Shown: positions 27,991-36,051 of the stretch, in pieces
Layout: each line of letters begins with the position of its first letter
Position numbering within the stretch: position 1 is the stretch's first letter
DNA from: Gilliamella sp. Pas-s25
Lineage (GTDB): Bacteria > Pseudomonadota > Gammaproteobacteria > Enterobacterales > Orbaceae
Direction: 5' to 3'
Assembly: GCF_009795885.1 (NCBI RefSeq)
Contig: NZ_WTEV01000004.1
Location: 1-64,000, forward strand
Length of the DNA stretch: 64,000 nt
Notes under the pieces: model-generated
Seen by the model: the letters and a program-made list of their open reading frames with translations, nothing else
Told to the model about the DNA's origin: nothing
The model's database searches: none
Translations under genes and position numbers: made by a program

Positions 27991-28168
27991 AATATATCCT
28001 TCTAACAATAGCTTTTTAATAAACAGATAAAAGCATTCTAGCATTCCCAAAAATATGCCAATATCTTAAACAAATTTTTTGTTATTTCTGTTTTAAAGTG
28101 AAATTTCAACAAGATAGCATAACAAAGAGGTCCCCAAAAAACCTAGTGTCATCAAATATAGATGATAG

Positions 28169-28372
28169 TCAGTATGCAGTCCTAACAAACTCATAACCAG
28201 CCTCATTAACAGCAGTGATAGCAGCTTCTTGCGAAATAGAACTATTTTCGATATCAACCTCGCGTTTGGTTAAATCAACGGTCACTTTTGCATTTGGGTC
28301 AATATCATTAATCGCTTTTGTTATCATTTTCACACAATGCTGACAACTCATATTATCGACTATTAATTTCAT
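28169..28372 (-). CDS. copZ: CopZ-like copper chaperone (HMA domain)
   Basis: A 67-residue heavy-metal-associated domain. The metal site is MSCQHC (near 8-13), in the loop between the first strand MKLIVDN and helix VKMITKAI; the beta-alpha-beta-beta-alpha-beta pattern is complete and ends NEAGYEF. Such proteins carry Cu(I) to a P-type ATPase or a regulator, neither of which is nearby. The symbol denotes the family rather than a proven orthologue. Confidence 0.75.
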   Translation of the reverse strand: MKLIVDNMSCQHCVKMITKAINDIDPNAKVTVDLTKREVDIENSSISQEAAITAVNEAGYEFVRTAY

Positions 28373-28515
28373 AAAAATCTCTCTATTTCTAACGTATATT
28401 TAATAAACAACCAAGTAATATGCCTATTTATAACACTATTTTATTTGATTACATTTAATTTTTTTTCACAAACATGATAATATTTACTTCCTTTTTATAC
28501 TTATAACAAAATATT

Positions 28516-29454
28516 ATGATGAAAAAAATAAAATATTCTTTATTGTGGGTTTGCAGTTTAATCCTTGTTGGCTGTTCTGAACCTAGTTCTATCGACCGTT
28601 GGATTGACAACCCTACCGCTAACGAAATAAAAGTCACAATTGATGGCAATGAATTAACTATTCCAGCTAAATCAGGTGTTAATTATACATTTGAATACGG
28701 CAAACATACTTTATCGTATAATAATGACAACTTCAATTTTGTCGTAAAACCGGCTCAATTTGGAGAATCAGGTCTGATTAACCCAACACAAAGCAACTAC
28801 TATTTATACACAGTCATCTATTCAACGTCTGAGATGAATAATGAACAATACGAAAAGATCTTAAGAGAAAACAGAGAAATCAATAACATTCCAGCCATTA
28901 TTGATGGTAAAGAGCAAGAAATAGAGATGCCAGCAAAATTAATCAATGATGTATTTATTGAAAAAAGCCAATATCATTGGGATTATTCTTATGATCAGCC
29001 TTTCCCAAAAGAAATAACTCAAGAACTAGGATTAAAGAAAAACCAATCTTATCAAGAACGATTAAGAAAATTATATCGTGAAAGTGACTTTATTGAGTTA
29101 TTAAAAGAAGATGAGCAAGGCGACATTAATTTCCCTTACCAACCTAAAAAGTTCAGTGAAATAAGCCAATATGTTATTCCTAAGATTGACTTAAATAGCA
29201 TAAAATGCGAAGAAGGTCGCCAATATATGGAAAGTCTGTTAAATGATTGGAATCACCTTATGACATTAAAAGGTAGTGATTTTACAAAACCGTACGACAA
29301 TTTGGCATCAAATGATGCAATGGCTAAAAGCTATGGTTCAGAAGACAAATGTACAGAAGAAAACGATCCTGAGCAAAGTTACAGTAAAGAATTAAGGCAA
29401 TTTGTTGATGCCCTCCGAAATACTCGCGATGTGAACTTTTATGTGATCAAATAA
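28516..29454 (+). CDS. Putative lipoprotein of unknown function
   Basis: A 312-residue protein with a lipoprotein signal: a hydrophobic run then the lipobox LVGC near residue 20. The mature protein is hydrophilic and rich in Glu, Asn and Tyr. A short beta-rich stretch (IKVTIDGNELTIPAKSGVNY) near 40 resembles carbohydrate- or PEGA-like beta folds, but I do not recognise the family. Two cysteines (near 235 and 279) could form a disulfide. Alternative start one codon downstream. A strong terminator follows, so it is a single-gene unit. Confidence 0.65.
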   Translation: MMKKIKYSLLWVCSLILVGCSEPSSIDRWIDNPTANEIKVTIDGNELTIPAKSGVNYTFEYGKHTLSYNNDNFNFVVKPAQFGESGLINPTQSNYYLYTVIYSTSEMNNEQYEKILRENREINNIPAIIDGKEQEIEMPAKLINDVFIEKSQYHWDYSYDQPFPKEITQELGLKKNQSYQERLRKLYRESDFIELLKEDEQGDINFPYQPKKFSEISQYVIPKIDLNSIKCEEGRQYMESLLNDWNHLMTLKGSDFTKPYDNLASNDAMAKSYGSEDKCTEENDPEQSYSKELRQFVDALRNTRDVNFYVIK

Positions 29455-29482
29455 TAGTCCTTGATCATTTTCAAAAAATCGA

Positions 29483-29509
29483 AAAAGAGGTTATTAAATA
29501 ACCTCTTTT
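29483..29509 (+). terminator. Intrinsic terminator after the lipoprotein gene
   Basis: A 13-base inverted repeat (29483-29495 with 29497-29509) rich in G/C at its centre, with As before and Ts at the 3' side (CTCTTTT). It would act in both directions. Confidence 0.75.
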
Positions 29510-29648
29510 AAAAAGAATAAAATCATTTTAAACGGATTTTATGCCTCAATAGCTCACAGACAAGTGTTATTCCTATTTTTATCTTAAGGTTAAAAAAACT
29601 AAAATTTTACTTTTTATGTTTTTCTTAATTAAAATTTTTAACCAACTA

Positions 29649-29677
29649 TTTACATCGTATAAAAAAATTACTATGAT
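29649..29677 (+). promoter_or_regulatory. Strong candidate promoter upstream of rtcB-prfH
   Basis: TTTACA (29649-29654) and TATGAT (29672-29677) with exactly 17 bases between, five of six matches to the sigma-70 consensus at each. It points rightwards with predicted start near 29684, about 28 bases before the short ORF. E. coli rtcBA instead uses sigma-54 and RtcR; no such promoter or rtcR is seen here. Confidence 0.6.
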
Positions 29678-29711
29678 ACACGCCGTTATTAACTGCGAAG
29701 GAGAATTGATT

Positions 29712-29753
29712 ATGATTTGTGTAACTAACCTTTGCAGGCTTATCGCAAAATAA
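29712..29753 (+). CDS. Possible 13-residue leader peptide upstream of rtcB
   Basis: ATG at 29712 preceded by GAAGGAG with eight-base spacing, encoding MICVTNLCRLIAK and a TAA stop. It has the best Shine-Dalgarno in this 540-base gap and stands behind a near-consensus promoter. GCAGGC inside it (29735-29740) can pair with GCCTGC (29805 region), a possible leader structure. rtcB starts 295 bases further on. No known leader peptide is recognised; it may also be chance or a relic. Confidence 0.35.
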   Translation: MICVTNLCRLIAK

Positions 29754-30048
29754 TTAAGTAATTACTCTTCCCGCTTTTACTTCAATTCATTCTGCTGATC
29801 CTTGCCTGCCAATTAACATATACCCAATGTTTAAAGACAACTTAATATAGATAAAGTAAATACTATTTTCGATTAACAACCCATCTATTGTGATCAAGTA
29901 CGGGTTAATTATTGCTAAATACAATTGCATAAATAGGCGTTTTACTTTCAGCATGTGTTTTTCTAACGAGTGATGCTTTCAAAACAATTGTCTTTATAAC
30001 TCATCAGGGTAAATCAAAAACAATAATATTTATTAAATGGATTGATAT

Positions 30049-31137
30049 ATGGACAATTCTATACAGATGTTATCAGACAAAGCGTCATATATAGCATCAA
30101 AAAATACATGGATCGAAGGTTTGGCTATTGAGCAATTACTGACAACCGCTAATTTACCCAATATGGTAAAAGTAGTAGGTATGCCAGATCTTCATCCCGG
30201 AAAAGGCTATCCTATTGGAGCTGCCTATTTAAGTCGTGAAATCATCTACCCTGCTTTAATTGGCAGTGATATCGGTTGTGGTATGGGATTTTGGCAAACT
30301 GAAATCAATATAGCAAAATTAAGTATTGATAAACTAGAACGACAAATCGGCAATATTGATGAGCCAGATATACGGCATAAATACAATCTTGGCACAATTG
30401 GTGGTGGCAACCATTTTGCTGAATTACAAAAAGTCAGTAAAATTTTTGATGAACAGCTATTTAATCGCTATCAACTTAATGCCAAAAAACTGTTTTTATT
30501 GGTACATAGTGGATCAAGAGGATTAGGGCATGCGATTTTACAAAACCAATTATCATGTTTTGGTTATCAAGGTTTATCAGAAAACAGCCCTGAGGCCTTA
30601 AACTATCTAGCTAAACACGATAATGCGATAGCGTTTGCAAAATTAAATCGACAAGTTGTTGCCGAAAGATTAATGACCAATATTAATACGCAAGGATTTG
30701 AAGTACTCAATGTCTGTCATAATTTTCTAGAAAAAGTGACGCTAGATAAGCAAGATTATTGGTTACATCGTAAAGGCGCCTCTTCGGCAAACGATGAGCT
30801 AGTAATAGTACCGGGGTCGCGTGGAGATTATAGCTATTTAGTCCAACCAGTAAAGAGTGAAAACCTCCTCATGTCTCTAGCGCATGGCGCTGGGCGTAAA
30901 TGGCGACGAGCAGACTGTAAAGGCAAATTAGATAATCGTTATTCAATGCAAGAATTAAAGCGAACGAAATTGGGTAGCCGAGTCATTTGTGAAGATAGTC
31001 GCTTAATTTTTGAAGAGGCACCACAAGCTTATAAATCAATCGATAGTGTGATTGAGTCGATGCAACAAGTCAATATCGTTAAAGTGATTGCACAGCTTAC
31101 CCCTATATTGAATTATAAAACGCAAGGAGCTCATTAA
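30049..31137 (+). CDS. rtcB: RNA-splicing ligase RtcB (RtcB2-like, PrfH-linked)
   Basis: GTP- and Mn-dependent RNA ligase that joins 2',3'-cyclic phosphate (or 3'-phosphate) and 5'-OH ends. The 362 residues keep the active site: [13 protein letters not shown] (near 46), [12 protein letters not shown] with the metal cysteine (near 72), GGGNHFAEL (near 120), [11 protein letters not shown] (near 149) and [12 protein letters not shown] with the guanylylated histidine (near 277). It is shorter than E. coli RtcB (408) and directly followed by prfH, overlapping by one base, typical of the RtcB2 branch that repairs cleaved 16S rRNA. Confidence 0.93.
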   Translation: MDNSIQMLSDKASYIASKNTWIEGLAIEQLLTTANLPNMVKVVGMPDLHPGKGYPIGAAYLSREIIYPALIGSDIGCGMGFWQTEINIAKLSIDKLERQIGNIDEPDIRHKYNLGTIGGGNHFAELQKVSKIFDEQLFNRYQLNAKKLFLLVHSGSRGLGHAILQNQLSCFGYQGLSENSPEALNYLAKHDNAIAFAKLNRQVVAERLMTNINTQGFEVLNVCHNFLEKVTLDKQDYWLHRKGASSANDELVIVPGSRGDYSYLVQPVKSENLLMSLAHGAGRKWRRADCKGKLDNRYSMQELKRTKLGSRVICEDSRLIFEEAPQAYKSIDSVIESMQQVNIVKVIAQLTPILNYKTQGAH

Positions 31138-31757
31138 TGGCATTACTCTTTTTTTCATCTGCCAGAGGGCCTGCCGAGTGCACTTTAGCTGTTGCCAAAG
31201 CAGTAACAAAATTTTTAGATGAGGCAAGTAAATTATCGGTAACAACCGAAATTGTCGAAAACGTATTGGGTGATAACCCCAATACTTTTCGATCAGTGCT
31301 TATTTCGATTGAGGGTTTACAGAGTCAACAATTAATTCAACGTTGGCTTGGAACCATACAATGGATTTGCCAAAGCCCGTATCGACCGGCGCATAAACGT
31401 AAAAATTGGTTTATCGGTGTTACCTGTTTACAAAATCCTTCACACATAATGGATAATGCTATTGAATTTACCACAATGAAATCATCGGGTGCTGGCGGTC
31501 AACATGTCAACAAAACCGAATCTGCTGTTCGTGCAATGCATATTGCAACGGGTATTAGTGTTAAAGTACAAACCGAACGCAGCCAACACGCCAATAAGCG
31601 GTTAGCCAAATTATTACTAGCCCATAAACTTGCCGAATACCAAGCAAATACACATCAGCAACATAAAACTGTGCGTCAACAATTTCATTACTCGGTGCCA
31701 AGAGGTAACAGTAGCTTGGTATTTTATGGCGAAAAGTTTTGTGAAAAATTACGTTAA
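31137..31757 (+). CDS. prfH: Peptide chain release factor homologue PrfH
   Basis: A 206-residue class-I release-factor-like protein. The peptidyl-hydrolase loop is intact: [18 protein letters not shown] with GGQ near 120-122. The codon-recognition domain of RF1/RF2 is reduced and replaced by a short N-terminal domain (1-100). PrfH recognises ribosomes whose 16S rRNA is cut in the decoding centre, frees the nascent chain, and lets RtcB2 reseal the rRNA (known from E. coli PrfH/RtcB2 work). Its ATG overlaps the TAA of rtcB by one base, so the two are coupled. Confidence 0.92.
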   Translation: MALLFFSSARGPAECTLAVAKAVTKFLDEASKLSVTTEIVENVLGDNPNTFRSVLISIEGLQSQQLIQRWLGTIQWICQSPYRPAHKRKNWFIGVTCLQNPSHIMDNAIEFTTMKSSGAGGQHVNKTESAVRAMHIATGISVKVQTERSQHANKRLAKLLLAHKLAEYQANTHQQHKTVRQQFHYSVPRGNSSLVFYGEKFCEKLR

Positions 31758-32304
31758 CCATGTTACTTAGATAACATTTTTATTATCGATATTAATATAA
31801 GATTTCCCCAAAATTTTACATTGCTGGCCATCTTAAATGATGGTTATGCTAGAATAAAAAATTTATATAATATCAAAACATTATAAAAGAAAAAGAGTAA
31901 ATCTTTTTTTTATCGTTATAACAAGCCATTCTATCAAGAATGGTTTGTTTAACAACTAGCAAAAATCGGAAGAACAGTTCATCATATGTTATAATCTCAT
32001 CTATTTGTTAACTTAATGCAATGCCTTTATAATTGGGCTGTAGACTTATTCTAAATAGTCTTTATCTTATCGATTCTTTTAGAGATGCAAACTGCAATAA
32101 AGCTAATAAGTTATTTTTTACTAAGTAACAAATAATAACAGGTAATGCATACTTAAATTATTTCATAGTTTTGAAAATATGTTTATCTTACAAAAGAGTA
32201 TCGATATCAATCAGAATTTGTATTGGATTAGGTTTTAAGACGACACTAAAAAATACCTATTTATTTTGCTTTAATCGCTTATTTATTGAAAGGAATTAGT
32301 TACC
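31758..32304. other. Non-coding gap with a hairpin
   Basis: About 547 AT-rich bases between prfH and the permease gene. An 11-12 base hairpin (31920-31931 with 31938-31949, one G-T pair, loop TATCAA) ending in TTTGTTT is a plausible terminator for rtcB-prfH. AAAGAG/CTTTTTTT at 31888-31911 may form a weaker one. Nothing else was recognised. Confidence 0.45.
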
Positions 32305-33336
32305 ATGTTACTTAATAATAATCAAAAATTAGGTCTATTTTGCCTCACGCTGTTTTCCGTTTTTTTTATTATTTTAATGCAAGTTCATCTAATGCCAGCT
32401 GTGATTGCCGGTTTATTAACCTATACATTAACGCAAAAATTAGATGAATTTTTATCACGAAAAATGATACGTTTTAGCCATCAATCAAAATTAGTTTCGG
32501 TACTAGTACTCACAACACTGATTATGAGTATTTTTATTGGTGGATTTTGGTATTTATTTGCTTGGTTTGTTGATATGGCGAAGCACCCTACCGAAACATT
32601 AACAAATATGAAATTAGTAGTAAACAACGTAGTAAACAGTCTACCGTCAGGCGTCACTCATTATTTACCTGATGATATTGATGAAATTGAATCAACTATA
32701 ATGGTTTATTTTAAAGATCATGTCTTTTATCTACAATCTATCATCAAAAAAGTATTCCATGATTTAGTTATATTAATTGTGGGAATGATTATTGGATTAA
32801 TCTTAGGTTATAAAGAAAATCAACGCAGTAGCAATGATAATCGAATTAAACAAAGAGCATTAACTAAAGCCCTAAAAACCAGTTTAAATCGATTAGTGGT
32901 AGTATTCCAATATGTAGCGATGTCTCAAGTTGTGATTGCATTGTTTAACACTATCATGACCGCCATTTTGTTATTTATTATTTTGCCTGTGTTTGGTATT
33001 CATTTACCATTTAGTAAAAGTTTAGTGCTAGCAACATTTATTTTTGGCCTTATTCCAATTATTGGCAATCTAATTGTCAATGTCTTAATCTTTTTTGTTG
33101 CATTTACAGTATCATTCACCGTTGCAATGGTAATTATTGTTTATTTAATTTTAATTCATAAAATGGAATATGTACTTAACGCTAAAATAGTAGGAACAAA
33201 AATTCACGCTGGTATCTGTGAATTATTAATTGCGATGCTATTTTTAGAGACTCTTTTTGGCGTTATTGGTTTAATTTTTGCGCCTATTTTTTATGCTTTT
33301 ATTAAATTATCTTTAAAAGAACTACGGATTATTTAA
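32305..33336 (+). CDS. AI-2E-family transporter (YdiK/PerM-like)
   Basis: Integral membrane protein of 343 residues with about seven to eight helices: two near the N-terminus (10-50), one at 65-88, then a soluble stretch (about 95-145) and a C-terminal helical cluster. The segment SKSLVLATFIFGLIPIIGNL (near 235) is the typical conserved AI-2E motif, and the end LFGVIGLIFAPIFYA also fits. The family name comes from TqsA, but many members carry other solutes, so the substrate is unknown. AAAGGAA precedes the start. Confidence 0.8.
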   Translation: MLLNNNQKLGLFCLTLFSVFFIILMQVHLMPAVIAGLLTYTLTQKLDEFLSRKMIRFSHQSKLVSVLVLTTLIMSIFIGGFWYLFAWFVDMAKHPTETLTNMKLVVNNVVNSLPSGVTHYLPDDIDEIESTIMVYFKDHVFYLQSIIKKVFHDLVILIVGMIIGLILGYKENQRSSNDNRIKQRALTKALKTSLNRLVVVFQYVAMSQVVIALFNTIMTAILLFIILPVFGIHLPFSKSLVLATFIFGLIPIIGNLIVNVLIFFVAFTVSFTVAMVIIVYLILIHKMEYVLNAKIVGTKIHAGICELLIAMLFLETLFGVIGLIFAPIFYAFIKLSLKELRII

Positions 33337-33613
33337 ATCTATTCAAATTAAAATCGGGTTATTATGTTTGGCTAAAAAGATCCAACAAATCCATCAAACT
33401 TAGCGAATATATCAAAAAACAGTATTGATACCATAAGGCACGTTATTGATAGGGTTAGTTTTGGTTGATGGGGTAGGTGCTTTTTAAAGGCATAAAATCG
33501 CTCCGATAGACTATTGATTTTATTTATGTTTTACTTCTATTTTTTCAATAGTGCTATTTACCACCAAAACCTAAAGCATTCAAAATGTTGTTCTTGATGT
33601 AAGTTAAAAATAC

Positions 33614-34042
33614 TTATTTAACTTGACCCAAATCCTCATCATCCACCTGCGCCATAAACCAACGTTGCCAGCCAGTAGTCTGTTTTTGGATGTTGTCGAT
33701 GGATTGGTTGAATGAAGCAAAAGCACCGTGCGAAATCATTTTCATCTTCCAACCCACACACAACAACCCTTTAATCACATCTAACGAAGCACGAATAAGT
33801 TGTAACTGTTTAACGGCTGATTGACATTCTTCGATGTTATCTCGGTCAACGATATTAGACAATACCGCAAAGCGTATTGCCCCTGTAAGCTCGGTTAAAA
33901 TCGCTTCGCCGGTGGTAAATTTAAACGATTTAGGTAAATGACAATGCGTTTGCCAATAGCATTGGTATAATGTCACTAAATCATTAAATATTTTAGGTTG
34001 AACAAAAGTTGATTTAACAGTGTTGAGCAATTCATCATGCAT
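33614..34042 (-). CDS. Avd-like four-helix accessory protein of a diversity-generating retroelement
   Basis: About 142 residues, almost all helical, in four segments (about 10-35, 45-65, 72-100, 105-130). The pattern FNDLVTLYQCYWQTHCHLPK, FTTGEAILTELTGAIRFAVL, LQLIRASLDVIKGLL, GWKMKMISHGAF and the ending WQRWFMAQ matches the S23/Avd four-helix family, whose members bind the DGR reverse transcriptase and RNA. The start at 34042 is set by GAGG six bases upstream; an ATG six codons earlier lacks a site. Its start codon shares the palindrome ATGCAT with the divergent reverse-transcriptase fragment. Confidence 0.75.
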   Translation of the reverse strand: MHDELLNTVKSTFVQPKIFNDLVTLYQCYWQTHCHLPKSFKFTTGEAILTELTGAIRFAVLSNIVDRDNIEECQSAVKQLQLIRASLDVIKGLLCVGWKMKMISHGAFASFNQSIDNIQKQTTGWQRWFMAQVDDEDLGQVK

Positions 34043-34372
34043 AATAACCTCACAAAACAATTATTAAATGCAGCCACACAAACCGCACAAAGTTTACAAA
34101 AATCGTTATCACTATTGAACATTGCTGAACTCTGTAACGAGTTAGCAAGCGATGTACTAAACCCAAAGTACCAACCAAGCACCTATACACGTTTTGCCGT
34201 TTGCGACCCAAAGCTACGCGAAATCTATGCACCAGCTTATCGTGACCGATTATTGCAATGTTGGTTAGTAAACCAAGCTGAGCCTATAATTAGCCCTCAC
34301 TTTATTGAAGACTCTTTGGATCGGCGGCGGGGGTTGCGCTATTGTGGCTTTGCCACAATAGCGCAACCCTAA
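34037..34372 (+). pseudogene. N-terminal fragment of a DGR-type reverse transcriptase
   Basis: The frame encodes 111 residues. Residues 35-95 (YQPSTYTRFAVCDPKLREIY, then APAYRDRLLQCWLVNQAEPI and FIEDSLDRRRG) match the start of DGR reverse transcriptases: the RT motif 1 region, where PKxREIY and FRDRLVQH are typical. Everything after, including the palm with the YxDD catalytic motif and the SQ motif, is missing. The frame runs straight into an 18-bp perfect palindrome (34331-34369) and stops. It starts head-to-head with the Avd-like gene. Probably non-functional. Confidence 0.75.
34331..34369. repeat. 18-bp perfect palindrome at the reverse-transcriptase breakpoint
   Basis: 34331-34348 is the exact reverse complement of 34352-34369, with a three-base loop. 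Stem GGGTTGCGCTATTGTGGC is richer in G/C than the surroundings. It begins where homology to reverse transcriptase ends. It could be a fold-back deletion scar, a REP-like element or a terminator without a U-run. Confidence 0.85.
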
Positions 34373-34379
34373 GGAAAAC

Positions 34380-34408
34380 GCCCCAACTTACGCGGGGGCT
34401 TTATTCTT
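34380..34408 (+). terminator. GC-rich terminator between the RT fragment and target 1
   Basis: GCCCC (34380-34384) pairs with GGGGC (34395-34399), followed by TTTATTCTTTGTT. The minus-strand side reads GGGGCGTTTT, so it may also stop transcription of target gene 1. Confidence 0.6.
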
Positions 34409-34477
34409 TGTTATATTATCCTCTCAAGCACCATAACCACCCCCGCGACCTAAGGATTAAGAAATAAACGCTAAAAG

Positions 34478-35383
34478 CTAAGGTGCGGTGCAAAGGAAAT
34501 AGCGGGAGTCGCTGACACTGAAGCTGTCGACGCTGCCGGCGCCGCCGCTCGAGTGGACAATGAACTGGTTGCTACCTGTCGCGTCGCTCGTCCAGTAGCC
34601 GTAGAAGACGCCGAAGCCCGCATCAGTGTAGTAGGGCATGTCGCCCCACTCCGTGAATAATCCAGAACCAATTCGTCTCTGGTAATGATTACCACTTGAT
34701 GATGGTGTAGCACCAAAACGTCCTGCTCTAGCATTAGTCAGATCCCTGACCTGTGGCATTCGATAACCCAAACTATTACACCATGCTTCTGTATTAGGAT
34801 AGTTATCTATTTTATTTCCGCGGTTGACGAACCACTGCTTTAACACAAATCCATATTTTACTACCTCACCGCCATATATATCTCTACCCACTAACTCAAA
34901 CGTCTGCGGTAACCTTGGCTTAGCAATTAAACTCGGATGAGGATTGTTTATTTGAGCTCTTGCCTCTGGACCTGTTAGCGTCACACGAAACTCAACATCA
35001 CATTCGCGATTACATTCTGTTTTCCTCGTTACTGTTGCAGTGATTCCTTCATGCGTGACTGGTGTCCATGTCAATCCACTTGCTTCCCCCATTATGATTA
35101 AATCAAAATATAATCCATCAGCTCCCGTAGTTGGAAAATTAAGTGCGTATGATGCCGGATCAGTTGATTGAACTAGGAATCCATCTTTGGGGTTCCATAT
35201 GTCAGCGGGGCCCGCGAAGGAATTCCTGCCGAAATCAAGAATAGGTTTTACGGATTTGAGGATCCCCCATTGTAACGATGGCAGTATTATGGCATCACTG
35301 CGATCACCTCCTTGACTATTTTGACCCGATAATGCTTGTGAATTCAACGAAGACAACAATAATGATAGGAGTATCAACGCCAA
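34478..35383 (-). CDS. DGR target-like secreted protein 1 with hypervariable C-terminus
   Basis: Secreted protein of about 300 residues. A hydrophobic leader (LILLSLLLSSLNSQA) is followed by a beta-rich domain and a C-terminal module with WCNSLGYRMPQVRDLTNA, TEWG, and GYWTSDATG, like the C-type-lectin/formylglycine-enzyme fold used by DGR variable proteins. The last 55 codons are GC-rich and about 38 end in C. The frame continues upstream with homology to target 2 (RVFTLTSFISSKLS), yet no ATG, GTG or TTG exists there, the position of target 2's ATG being TTA. The first usable start is TTG at 35383, so the leader is shortened or the gene is silent. Confidence 0.7.
   Translation of the reverse strand: MALILLSLLLSSLNSQALSGQNSQGGDRSDAIILPSLQWGILKSVKPILDFGRNSFAGPADIWNPKDGFLVQSTDPASYALNFPTTGADGLYFDLIIMGEASGLTWTPVTHEGITATVTRKTECNRECDVEFRVTLTGPEARAQINNPHPSLIAKPRLPQTFELVGRDIYGGEVVKYGFVLKQWFVNRGNKIDNYPNTEAWCNSLGYRMPQVRDLTNARAGRFGATPSSSGNHYQRRIGSGLFTEWGDMPYYTDAGFGVFYGYWTSDATGSNQFIVHSSGGAGSVDSFSVSDSRYFLCTAP
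34481..34648 (-). other. Candidate variable region (VR) of target 1
   Basis: In coding sense this is the last 55 codons after GAGTGG. About 38 are NNC (GGC, AGC, GTC, TTC, TAC, GAC and so on) and only one is AAC, in a genome that prefers NNT/NNA. DGRs replace adenines of AAC template codons by random bases, leaving exactly this pattern. The flanking part of the same gene is ordinary AT-rich sequence. Confidence 0.65.
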
Positions 35384-35565
35384 CGAAATTTTTTGGGATA
35401 ATGTTGATAGTAATTTGAGAGATAACTTCGAAGATATAAACGAGGTTAAAGTAAAAACTCGTCTAACGTGGTTATTTGATAAATTTAAGACATAGGTTTG
35501 CCAGTGCTTGTGCCTTGTGCCTTGTGCCTAAAATGATAATGCATTATGGTTCACCTGTCAAGTAA

Positions 35566-35764
35566 ATTGTTGTTTTATTTATCCTTTTTATGTTCTTTCG
35601 CTTATTAAATAATCCTTTTTTTAAGTTGATGAAAGTATAACCATAAAAAAAAAACTTGGCTAGTTTTTTGGCTGACTTTTTTTATAAAGAAATGTAAAAA
35701 GAAAAACGGTCCAGTTTTATTGATAGTTAAATTTTTAATTAAAATATGGTGTTATGTTTCTAAA
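35566..35764 (-). repeat. Duplicated upstream region of target 1
   Basis: Aligns with 37378-37560 upstream of target 2. Conserved blocks (plus strand) include TTGGCTAGTTTTTT, AATGTAAA, and TTTTTAATTAAAATATG. The repeat probably carries the promoter or leader shared by both target genes. Confidence 0.65.
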
Positions 35765-35790
35765 TATCCTTCTACAATAAGTAGTGAGAT

Positions 35791-36051
35791 AAAAAGAAAT
35801 TCAAACGTAAACAAGCCTATCAAGCGCATGAGGCGGTGACACTTGCTCGGAAAAGGCGAAAAAACAGCGGTAATGATAAGCCCATAGAGGATCGGTATGA
35901 CATCAAATTGAAAAATACCTGATACATTATTACAGCCAGAGCAGATTGCCGCATGTTTAAACAAACGTCAGCGACTATTTCATTCGTTGACGACGAACAA
36001 ATAAAGAAAATACAATATTTATTGAACTCACGCCCAAGAAAACGGCCTTAG
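35791..36051 (+). pseudogene. IS30-family-like transposase relic
   Basis: Two broken pieces in different frames. 35791-35923 reads KRKQAYQAHEAVTLARKRRK then KNSGNDKPIEDRYDIKLKN, like the start region of IS30-type transposases; 35953-36051 reads SATISFVDDEQIKKIQYLLN then SRPRKRP, like the NNRPRKxL end of the IS30 DDE domain. Stops and a large deletion separate them. The second piece ends inside a 14-bp palindrome. Family assignment is tentative. Confidence 0.45.

Larger units (their letters stand above)
26375..28160. repeat. Tandem duplication of thiD tail plus secreted-protein gene
   Basis: Unit 1 (thiD end, hairpin, copy A and its upstream region) and unit 2 (relic thiD end, hairpin, copy B and its upstream region) lie head to tail about 1.0-1.1 kb apart. 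The 5' ends of the two genes with their leaders (about 26760-26950 and 27845-28038) look identical over roughly 190 bases. The region upstream of copy B (28070-28140) still aligns with that upstream of copy A (27045-27125). Confidence 0.75.
29510..30048. other. Long leader region of rtcB-prfH
   Basis: About 540 bases without a gene of normal size. It holds the promoter at 29649-29677 and the 13-codon ORF at 29712-29753. The remainder (29754-30048) is AT-rich; no terminator or known riboswitch was recognised in it. Confidence 0.5.

Noticed and set aside
34331-34369. Palindrome considered as the cruciform that helps DGR retrohoming
   Set aside because: It lies about 110 bases beyond the target 1 stop and has a longer stem than known DGR hairpins, which sit next to the variable region. 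A breakpoint scar or terminator fits better.
34471-34734. 87-codon minus-strand frame, rich in Ala/Ser/Thr, over the target 1 variable region
   Set aside because: It is a second frame through the same NNC-rich segment; its composition is a by-product of that bias.
35501-35530. Short tandem repeats TGCCTTG considered as a CRISPR-like or satellite array
   Set aside because: Only about three units of seven bases without spacers; a simple slippage repeat.
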